Source: Cepaea nemoralis
Taxonomy: Eukaryota; Mollusca; Gastropoda; Stylommatophora; Helicidae
Direction: 5' to 3'
Length of the DNA: 64,000 nucleotides
NCBI GenBank assembly: GCA_014155875.1
Contig: JACEFZ010003484.1
Location: 255,001 to 319,000 of the forward strand
Made by a program: the position numbers and the translations under genes. Positions 55,590 to 64,000 of this stretch are shown piece after piece. The first letter of the stretch is position 1. Each line of letters starts with the position of its first letter. The notes under the pieces were generated by a model. It was not told where the DNA came from. It saw only the letters and a program-made list of their open reading frames with translations, and ran no database searches.

Positions 55590-56100
55590 TGGGTTAAAAT
55601 ATAGGCAGAACGGATGACGCAAGACAAGATAGACTGACCACAAATCTATGGAGACAGAATGACTGACGCAGGACAAGATAGACTGACAACAAATATATGG
55701 AGACAGAATGAATGACGCAGGACAAGATAGACTGACCACAAATCTATGGAGACAGAATGAATGACGCAGGACAAGATAGACTGACCACAAATCTATGGAG
55801 ACAGAATGAATGACTCAGGACAAGATAGACTGACCACAAATCTATGGAGACAGAATGATTGACGTAGGACAAGATAGACTGACCAACAATCTATGGAGAC
55901 AGAATGATTGACGTAGGACAAGATAGACTGACCAACAATCTATGGAGACAGAATGAATGACGCAGGACACGATAGACTGACCAACAATCTATGGAGACAG
56001 AATGATTGACGTAGGACAAGATAGACTGACCAACAATCTATGGAGACAGAATGATTGACGTAGGACACGACAGACTGACCAACAATCTATGGAGACACAT
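55590..56100. repeat. 49-bp minisatellite, about 10 copies
   Basis: Unit GACAGAATGAATGACGCAGG, then ACAAGATAGACTGACC, then ACAAATCTATGGA. Later units carry GATTGACGTAGG and CAACAATC. Confidence 0.95.
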
Positions 56101-56109
56101 TTTTAATTG

Positions 56110-56834
56110 TCTATTGGCGATTAGACAGAATGAACACAAATGCACATGTATTGTTAGACAAAATGACTCACAGACAGTCTAAAATGCTAGCAGACAGACC
56201 GCTGTCGAACAGACAGGTAAATTTGCGGACGGACTCCAACAAAATGAAAGCAGTAGACAGGCAGACAAAGGGACGGCACGACAGACAGATGGAAGGACAG
56301 ATTACAAATAGAGAGACATACAGACTGAGAGACTTACGGGCGAACAGACATTAAAATTGATTGTGTGTAATAAAGGTTTGACACGGGGTTGAGAATATAA
56401 ACAGTAAAAAGAAAAAAAAACAGTATAATTATAAGATAAACATTATAAAGAAAAGACAAACAGTATAAAGACAAAAGGAACAGACAGGCAGACACAAGCA
56501 GACAGATGGACAGACGGACAGAGGCACACAGACTGGCAGACAGACTGAAAGAAAGACAGACAGACATAAACACACACACGTACTGAGAGACAGACAGATC
56601 GACATACAGACGGACGGACGGACGAACAGACAAACAAACAGACACACAAACGAGCAGAAAGACACATACAGGCAGACAAAGAGACAGACACACACACTGA
56701 GAAAGACAGACAGAGACACAAACGGACAGACAGATAAACAGTCAGACATCACTCACACACACACACATACACGGACAGACGACTGACAGACAGGGATAGA
56801 CATACAGACACAGACAGACACTGACGGACGGACG

Positions 56835-56925
<91 letters not shown>

Positions 56926-56935
56926 TTTCTTTAAT
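56110..56935. repeat. (CAGA)n-rich tetranucleotide region
   Basis: Degenerate ACAGACAGA words, becoming pure CAGA at 56840-56925. Minus-strand frames rich in Cys/Leu/Ser/Val are artefacts. Confidence 0.94.
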
Positions 56936-57880
56936 GTTCCAGACAGAATTAGTCGTTAAAAAATCTATAGCTAAACTACAACCGAAGAAAACATTTATCC
57001 CCCACAAATCATGTTTGATCACGTGGTCGGCTGCCATCTTGTCACCATAGCTTGATCCGTTTACACAGATTACATCCAGGGTTGCCAACACCACGTGCCA
57101 CAGGCCCACAAAGGGGCGCCTGGTCGGATTAATCCATGATTAAAACCAGCAAGTGGTTTATGACCTCCAAGCTCCCATGAAAACGCACAGGTGGTCATTT
57201 TTCTAGCCAGCTTCAAGAACTGATCTTAAGTTAATTCATTCTTGATTATTCTGCTTTGTTGCTTCTAGTTTGTTATAATTATTTTGTTTACATGTTTGGG
57301 TGCCATGAGAGACCTGACAGGCATGGTAATTCTGGAAAATTACTTCGTGAACACAATACAACTGACTTGCCGTGTTTCTGAGCTCAGAGACATGTTTTGT
57401 TAGTGTCAACGGAATAAAACATATCTAACTGTAGTTAAGGTATGAACAGAATTAGTTACACTGCGATAAACCTGGGAAAATGTAAACAGTATAAGTAAAT
57501 AACACTAAGCGTAGGGCAACTTTGCAAAATACAATTACGGAAATTAAAGAACGTAACAGCGGCAAACCTTCATCAGCAAAAAAAAAAAAAAAAGCGCATT
57601 AAACCCAAGTAACATACACGCCACGTAGACCACACTACAGTGGTTACATTAACCAATGCAGAGCCGAAGGATGCTATATTGTCAAATGTGACCTCCAATT
57701 TAGACAGAAGGACGATATATCGCCATACTAGGGCCATCGTTTTGTTTGTAGGAATCCTCCGCAATGCCCATCCTCAACGAGCATAAATGTACATTATAAT
57801 ACTTGTTAATTTGATCGTGTTCATGTTATGTTCAAGCCAGCTTTTTGTTTGGCAATGAATCAATTAAGGTATGGTAACAA
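56936..57880. other. Unannotated intergenic sequence
   Basis: Non-repetitive apart from an A run at 57580. No domain-bearing frame or transposon terminus is seen. Confidence 0.5.
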
Positions 57881-57884
57881 AATG

Positions 57885-58105
57885 AGGCCGGTCTCCCTGG
57901 CGAAGAGATTAACTACTTTCTCCGTAAACCAGGATATCCAACACAACTGCGCGAGATTCGGTAGCACATCGCGTCGCGTTGGTTACTTATGTGAGTTTGT
58001 CGCTCAGAAATTAATGGCAAAGAACTGAGCTTAATCTTGCCAAGATATAAACAGCAGCTGAAAAAATGCTGGTGTTGGGTGCAATGTCCTGTAAAGTATA
58101 TGCGG
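57885..58105 (+). repeat. SINE family A, divergent subfamily, copy 2
   Basis: Head CCGGTCTCCCTGGCGAAG as in 4583-4815; 3' part CTCAGAAATTAATGGCAAAG, AATCTTGCCAAGATATAAAC and GTCCTGTAAAGTATATG. Confidence 0.75.
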
Positions 58106-58249
58106 AAAAAAACAACCAACAACAGAATGAGAGAATGCGAGAAAAAAAATGTGTGCTACTTACCTGTGAATCCCAGAATGTGGAAGACACGTGGATAATG
58201 ACAGAGGCCGTTTATATATAGCTCATAGTGAGGGTGTAGTAAAATTAGA

Positions 58250-58775
58250 TTTTAAAAGCATGTAACTTTCCCATTGCAAAATACGCCTGTGAGACCTGGA
58301 CACTCACTAAACAAGCTGAATATAAATGTTATAGACGTTTTCTAAGATTATCTTGGGTAAAGAAAAGAATAAATGCATCCATTTTTTACTTTTGAATATA
58401 AATGTTATAGACGTTTTCTAAGAATATCTTGGGTAAAGAAAAGAATAAATGCATCCAGGTAAAGAAAAGAATAAATGCATAACTTCAAGAGCTGAATATT
58501 GAAGAGGGTTGGCTATTAAAGACGACAAAACAAAGAAAATTGAAATATTTTGGTCACTTGAAACGTCATGAAAGTTTGGAGAGAACAATAATGGAGGGAT
58601 ATATGCCTGAGAAGAGAGGAAGAGGAAGGCTAAAGAGAAGATGAGTGCAGATGTGGCAGATGATCTCCAGATGGGTGTATCAGACGCGGGACATCTTGCT
58701 TGTGATCGAGCAGTTTTCCGGAGGGTTGTTTTGGCAGAGAAGTTCTGCAAAGGACATGCTACTGAATGAATGAAT
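58250..58775 (+). pseudogene. LINE C-terminal remnant with internal 78-bp duplication
   Basis: Plus strand from 58500: LNIEEGWLLKTTKQRKLKYF, then GHLKRHESLERTIMEG, YMPEKRGRGRLKRR, then VSDAGHLACDRAVFRRVVLA and EKFCKGHATE with a stop at 58767. This is a LINE tail ending in the usual ..A.DR..WR.. block. Upstream, a segment with GTTATAGACGTTTTCTAAGA is repeated at about 58326 and 58404. Confidence 0.8.
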
Positions 58776-58829
58776 GAGTGAGTGAGGGTGTGCCGCCGCC
58801 AAAGCATATGGGTAGGGGATGGGAGGATG

Positions 58830-59230
58830 GGAACGGTGCAGTAAAGAGTAGTACAGTAACTGTAGTAAGAGTGGTTTTGTAATTGTAATAAAGTTGGAAC
58901 AGTAACTGTATAAAGAGTGGGGGAGTAACACCAGTAAAAGTGGGACAGTAACTGTAGTAAGAGTGGGACAGTAAATGCAGTAAGAGTGGAACAGAAACTG
59001 TAGAAAGAGTGTGGCACTAACTGTACTAAGTGTAGTAAGAGTGAGTCAGTAACTATAGTAAGTGTAGTAAGAGTGGGACAGTAACTGTAGTAAGAGTAAT
59101 ATAGTAACTGTAGTAAGAGTGATGTGGTAACTGTAGTAAGAGTGGGACAGTAACTGTAGTAAGAGTAATATAGTAACTGTAGTAAGAGTGGGACAGCAAA
59201 AAGTAGAAGTGTGGCCCAATAACTGTAGTA
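58830..59230. repeat. 23-bp minisatellite, about 16 copies
   Basis: Unit GTAGTAAGAGTGGGACAG, then TAACT, with drift and shortened units. Confidence 0.93.
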
Positions 59231-59239
59231 AGAGTCAAT

Positions 59240-59435
59240 TCTAGCATTGGTTATTTGTAATTTCTTGGCAATTTTACGTTCATCAGTTTACCATTGCTTT
59301 CTGAACAACCGACACTCATACCATTGTCATAAAACTAACGCAAGGCGGTCTGCTGCCAAATCATCAGCAGCTGTATTTCGAACGCAGTATGCAGAATTGC
59401 GAATCGCGTTCGTAAGCCCTTCGCCACAGTGAAGG
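59240..59435 (-). repeat. SINE family A copy
   Basis: Reverse complement: GTAATTTCTTGGCAATTTTA, CATCAGTTTACCATTGC, GGTCTGCTGCCAAATCATC and AGCTGTATTTCGAACGC. Confidence 0.78.
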
Positions 59436-59449
59436 TAAGTAAGTCGGTA

Positions 59450-60786
59450 AGTGATGTCTAAGTACAGGAACATAATGGTTATAGTCATGTTATGTCTATG
59501 TACAGGAACATAATGGTTATAGTCATGTTATGTCTACGTACAGGAACATAATGGTTATAGTCACGTTATGTCTACGTACAGGAACATAATGGTTATAGTC
59601 ACGTTATGTCTACGTACAGGAACATAATGGTTATAGTCATGTTATGTCTAAGTACAGGAACATAATGATTATAGTCATGTTATGTCTAAGTAGAGGAACA
59701 TAATGATTATAGTCATGCTATGTCTACGTACAGGAACATAATGGTTATAGTCATGTTATGTCTAAGTACAGGAACATAATGGTTATAGTCATGTTATGTC
59801 TAAGTACAGGAACATAATGGTTATAGTCATGTTATGTCTAAGTACAGGAACATAATGGTTATAGTCATGTTATGTCTAAGTACAGGAACATTATGGTTAT
59901 AGTCATGTTATGTGTAATTACAGGAACATAATGGTTATAGTCATGTTATGTCTAAGTACAGGAACATAATGGTTATAGTCATGTTATGTCTAAGTACAGG
60001 AACATAATGGTTATAGTCATGTTATGTCTATGTACAGGAACATAATGGTTATAGTCATGTTATGTCTACGTACAGGAACATAATGGTTATAGTCATGTTA
60101 TGTCTAAGTACAGGAACATAATGGTTATAGTCATGTTATGTCTAAGTACAGGAACATAATGGTTATAGTCATGTTATGTGTAATTACAGGAACATAATGG
60201 TTATAGTCATGTTATGTCTAAGTACAGGAACATAATGGTTATAGTCATGTTATGTCTAAGTACAGGAACATAATGGTTATAGTCATGTTATGTCTAAGTA
60301 CAGGAACATAATGGTTATAGTCATGTTATGTCTAAGTACAGGAACATTATGGTTATAGTCATGTTATGTGTAATTACAGGAACATAATGGTTATAGTCAT
60401 GTTATGTCTAAGTACAGGAACATAATGGTTATAGTCATGTTATGTCTAAGTACAGGAACATAATGGTTATAGTCATGTTATGTCTAAGTACAGGAACATA
60501 ATGGTTATAGTCATGTTATGTCTAAGTACAGGAACATAATGGTTATAGTCATGTTATGTGTAATTACAGGAACATAATGGTTATAGTCATGTTATGTCTA
60601 AGTACAGGAACATAATGGTTATAGTCATGTTATGTCTAAGTACAGGAACATAATGGTTATAGTCATGTTATGTCTAAGTACAGGAACATAATGGTTATAG
60701 TCATGTTATGTCTAAGTACAGGAACATCATGTTTATGGTCATGTTATGTCTAAGTACAGGAACATAATGGTTATAGTCATGTTATG
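59450..60786. repeat. 38-bp satellite array, about 35 units
   Basis: Unit GTCTAAGTACAGGAACATAA, then TGGTTATAGTCATGTTAT. Each unit contains an ACATAA/TTATGT inverted pair. A GTGTAATTACAGG variant recurs at about 59908, 60178, 60368 and 60558, revealing a five-unit (190 bp) higher-order repeat on the right half. Confidence 0.96.
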
Positions 60787-60859
60787 AACATGTATGTCAC
60801 ATGTGTGAGGGACAGTGGAAGACAGAGAGGGGACATTCTGGACAATATTGTATCATGGC

Positions 60860-61035
60860 ACCCATGTCAACATCATTGTGAACCACGTCCTTTACAGAAC
60901 GTCTCTCTCATCACAGCTCGCAGAAAGCCTCTCAATCTGTTGCATCTCTCTTGCCTCGTTCACCCTTATGTCCCAGGTGCATGCAATGGCCTGTGTCCAT
61001 CTTCGGTCTGGTTGACCCCTGCCTCTCCTATTAGT
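60860..61035 (-). pseudogene. Short LINE C-terminal remnant
   Basis: Minus strand: RRGRGQPDRRWTQAIACTWD, then IRVNEAREMQQIERLSAS. The basic GRG.P.RRW motif followed by a helix is the usual LINE tail. Only this piece is recognisable; the surrounding frame has no other motif. Confidence 0.6.
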
Positions 61036-61354
61036 AACTATGCTGCCCATCAATGATCTGCTCAAGTTGGTGTGAAAGTGAATCAACACACGCATTGATA
61101 CAAACCGCTGGGGATCGCAAGATAATAAGAAGCCTGATGGCCAACGGCAGTCGGCAAGGCACTTGATGTTGAGGCTTATCATCACTGAGTATGACAAGTG
61201 AAGCCACCCCATAGCAGATCCTGGCTCATAGTACCCCATGAACCATTTAAAGTGGTTCAAATATCGCTCCAACTTTACCCAACTGTACTTAAGAGTGGCT
61301 CTAGTATATTATATCACATAGCCCGGTTAATTAAATTATAATGCCCATATTCTA

Positions 61355-61628
61355 CCAGGGTAAGTTAATAAGTAAGTCACAATAGGCTGTAGAAAATAAC
61401 TAACTATGATAAAAACTTGAAATCAGTTTATTTTTATACAAGTATTTTGTACCTTTATTTCTCAACATAATTTCCACCAACATCGATGCACTTATTTCCA
61501 TAATTTTATCAGTCTTCCCAAACCGGCTTCATAGAACTGCGTGCTCTGTTTTCTAAACCACGTTTTCACTTCACATAATAAGTTATTTTTCTACAGCCAT
61601 TTGTGACCTACTTATTAACTTACCCTCG
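61355..61628 (-). mobile_element. Mariner deletion derivative with near-perfect terminal inverted repeats
   Basis: TA on each side (61353-61354, 61629-61630). Left terminus CCAGGGTAAGTTAATAAGTA continues AGTCACAA; the right terminus is its inverse (TACTTATTAACTTACCCTCG), with about 50 bp of inverted homology. The interior on the minus strand translates as KTWFRKQSTQFYEAGLGRLI and KLWK, close to the C-terminal end of mariner transposases. At 274 bp it lacks the catalytic DDD region, so it can only move in trans. Confidence 0.9.
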
Positions 61629-61639
61629 TATTTCAGACA

Positions 61640-62305
61640 GGTGCAAGGTGAAAATGCGTTCAAATTTCCCTTGATGTGGGAAACATTTTTTTTTAATTTT
61701 CATGCGCCTCCGGGTGGACCAAGACTCATGGGGGTACCAGAAAATGTTTCGAAAGTAAAAGTGGCCGGTATAATATTTACAACATCACCAACTGAGTGTC
61801 GATGAGAGAATAGAAATATGATCTGGCACCATTTACTCAATACACGCCTCATAGCGTGAACATGAGTCACTTGCTTGTTACGTAATAGTGAAGCATAGTG
61901 AAATAAGTGAAATAATTGTGAAATGAGGGAAACATAGTGAAATGAAAGAAATAATAGTGATATAAGTGAAATAATAGTGAAATGAGAAATAAATATAGAA
62001 TGAACATCAATTTTTTTCAAAAATAAAATAAAGCTTCAATGTGAAATAAATAGAGACAAGTAGCAAAAAGTTATAAATATTGAATGAGAAACTGGTCTCG
62101 TAAGAAAGATGGTAGTGATGATGATGGTAATGTTGAGACGACAGCAATATAGTTGTTGTTGTTGTTGTTGTTATTATTATTATTGACTATAATGTTGATG
62201 ATGGTGATGATGAAGAGGATGATTATGATAATGGTGTTATTCACGACTATGGTGATGATTGTGTAGATAAAGATGATAATGACGTAAGTTATGTTGCTGG
62301 AGGTC
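61640..62305. other. Low-complexity, AT-rich sequence
   Basis: Degenerate GTGAAATAA/GTGAAATGA words at 61880-62000, (GTT)n and (ATT)n at 62150-62185, GATGAT words at 62110-62270. No gene is seen. Confidence 0.7.
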
Positions 62306-62309
62306 ACCA

Positions 62310-62580
62310 TGGACGAATGGATAAGAACCCTCGCTCTTATACTTCCGGTGGGCTGATGTCGAGGTAGCGGGTTCAACCTCTACATCGGTCAGTGGACTCA
62401 AATTTTGACTTTTCGTCCTTGACATGGTGACGTAAATTACAAGTACCTCTGAAGTTGGAGTGGGTTCGCCTAATGGCGAAGGACACTGGTAATAGGGGAA
62501 GATAATCCACATGCAAAAATCAGTGCAGTGTACTAGAGTAGTAGCAAGTGTAAGGACTACGTTTGAGTTAAAAGCTAGCG
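62310..62580 (+). repeat. SINE family B copy 4
   Basis: Head with B box GCGGGTTCAACCTC (about 62366-62379); body TTTTCGTCCTTGACATGG, AATTACAAGTACCTC, GGCGAAGGACACTGGTAATA and AGATAATCCACATGCAAAA. Confidence 0.82.
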
Positions 62581-62604
62581 AACGGGAGAAAACTACAGAA
62601 AACA

Positions 62605-62636
62605 TTGGATGTTGGTGATGATGTTGATGATGATGT

Positions 62637-62676
<40 letters not shown>

Positions 62677-62705
62677 AATTATGATGTCAATGATAATGAT
62701 GATGG
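62605..62705. repeat. (GAT)n microsatellite
   Basis: About 70 bp of GAT triplets with GTT interruptions; artefactual poly-Asp and poly-Met frames. Confidence 0.94.
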
Positions 62706-63825
62706 CTGTAGCTGCCAACAGATGGCCAGAAGTAGCCAGGATGGACCGAAGACTGACCACATTCCCCTGGACAGAGTTAAAGTTCCGCATGTGTGCTTTA
62801 AATGTCATGGCAACCTGCCCCGTGACCTTATCATGAAGATATTGTGAATCAATGCCAAGGATGCAATCCCGCAATAAAAACTCCCATTTTATCCAGAGTC
62901 TTCAAGACATTCCCACCCACTTTCCTCTATCCTTTTATCAAGCTATTTATCGAATCATTAATCGCTACAAAGGGAGGTCTTTATTCTAGCTTTGCACTAC
63001 AAAATTTCTAGTTTTCATATTCTGTTCACTCTGCTCCACTATCAGCTTCGTCTTTCATCTGGAGCCTTTCTTAATCTTTCTTTCGCGGGCTCTCCAATTA
63101 GCTCTCGTCCCGTCTTTGGCAGTATTCGTTCACTTCCTAACACAGCAGCCCCAAGTTGAGCGAGTACTCAAATATGGATACGAAAAGGACACCTCCAATT
63201 AATCGGGATTCTGCTTTTGACTCACCAAGCTCGCGATACTAAACTCATGCTGGGTCCATTGTACCTTAAGGTCAGATCATTCTCATCTCTCTAGTTGTCT
63301 GGATAAGTACCTCTGGCCGCACCCTGCGTGTCTGAATTATTTGAAATCTGTTGTCTATTCAGCTAAATCGACGCTCCGGTTAACACCCCACCGGCCTAAG
63401 CACACTCCAACAAGCAGATCAAATTCATTAGAAGCTCTCCTCTTTTGTCGACTGTTAAATCGGACAGAAACTTGTAAACGCAGCTACAATGGGAACTACT
63501 TCTAGGCTGATTCTTCCTGATCTGGGTTAAGATGGCGACCGAAGTTCTGACCTAAAGACAAAAATGCCTGGACAACTTTGAAGTTGCTCAGGTTTGATCT
63601 TAATACAGGGGATCGTATTAACACACAGTTAGCATAACTACAGGGGGAAACTATTACACAATAGTAGAAACAGCATGGCGTCGTCTTGTGGAGTTAGCAC
63701 GTTCAACAGGGTCGCTTCTACACACAAACACAAACTACTAACGTCAGCTGCGGCCGACACAAAAGCCAAGTGGGAAATCCCAGAATCGCCCCACTCTACA
63801 GCCGTGTATTTTGACATATTTTCTG
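62706..63825. promoter_or_regulatory. Unique non-repetitive block; candidate conserved non-coding element
   Basis: About 1.1 kb with no tandem repeats or transposon termini. It includes AATTAATCGG near 63198, TAATCGC near 62960, CAAGTTGAG near 63152 and TGAATTATTTG near 63334. It lies about 14 kb upstream of the visible homeobox exons in gene direction and could lie in the gene's large intron or 5' flank. The enhancer role is inferred only. Confidence 0.3.
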
Positions 63826-64000
63826 TTTGAATAACGAAGACACAAACAATAGATTGGTCGATTTATGGCCTGGCATATTTCGCTGCATCTCGTCAGGTAC
63901 ATACTACAAAACTAGCACAAGATAAAGTAAAGTAACTAGATACATCATTACGTTATGTTGTGTGATTTCTGCAGTATGTACCTGACGAGATGCAGCGAAA
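63826..64000. repeat. Inverted pair of Penelope-like termini at window edge
   Basis: 63826-63945 is the reverse complement of 33235-33360 (words TTTGAATAACGAAGACACAA, TTTCGCTGCATCTCGTCAGG). 63946-64000 is a direct copy of 33258-33312 (GTTGTGTGATTTCTGCAGTA, CCTGACGAGATGCAGCGAAA). The two face each other with almost no spacer, as in inverted pLTRs of Penelope-like elements. The second copy runs off the window. Confidence 0.75.

Noticed and set aside
48919..64000. First homeodomain exon (residues 1-46) of the homeobox gene on the minus strand
   Set aside because: I looked for the RTTFT and PDVFTREELA-type coding stretches and found none in this interval; the exon is probably beyond the right edge.

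Overview
The window looks like gene-poor, repeat-rich DNA from an animal. Genes are split by spliceosomal introns, tRNA-derived SINEs and non-LTR retrotransposons are common, and microsatellites and minisatellites fill a large share of the sequence. The LINE, SINE and Penelope-like content and the overall style suggest a spiralian, perhaps a mollusc. That is an inference from style, not a species call.

The only host gene I can support is the 3' end of a paired-like (PRD-class) homeobox gene on the minus strand. One exon (48918-48662) starts at homeodomain residue 47. The terminal exon (46257-45951) carries an OAR motif and the stop. The two exons join in phase across a 2.4 kb intron made almost wholly of simple repeats and one MITE. 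The 5' exons are not visible and probably lie beyond the right edge. Three unique, non-repetitive, ORF-poor blocks (3563-4580, 34310-35096, 62880-63820) may be regulatory DNA of this locus.

The best structured part is a four-layer nest at 8479-28443. (1) A 30-bp satellite array of about 6.6 kb was split by (2) an RNase H-bearing I-superfamily LINE (9648-23003) with a 15-bp target-site duplication. (3) The LINE was split in its endonuclease domain by a minus-strand, non-coding LTR retrotransposon of 9.5 kb (10600-20107) with 3-kb LTRs, TG..CA ends, a 5-bp duplication, and PBS and PPT candidates. (4) One LTR was entered by a 348-bp retroposon (19260-19607) with a 13-bp duplication. Its first 123 nt fold into a convincing HDV-like self-cleaving ribozyme whose predicted cleavage site is exactly the insertion junction. 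This is the most interesting item in the window.

The rest, left to right, is mobile debris and tandem repeats. 1-8.4 kb: LINE remnant, hAT MITE, SINEs, microsatellites. 28.4-33.4 kb: Tigger-like DNA transposon, two LINE remnants, the GIY-YIG end of a Penelope-like element. 33.4-45 kb: SINEs, minisatellites, LINE remnants, a second 30-bp satellite. 45-49 kb: the homeobox gene. 49-54 kb: a G-rich, strand-asymmetric 2.7 kb tract and LINE remnants. 54-64 kb: SINEs, minisatellites, a mariner deletion derivative, inverted Penelope-like termini. I name four dispersed families by letter: A (tRNA-derived SINE, nine copies seen), B (tRNA-derived SINE, four copies), C (two copies) and D (three copies). 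A further SINE at 35774-36166 shares its 3' end with the nested LINE, so the two are probably mobilisation partners.
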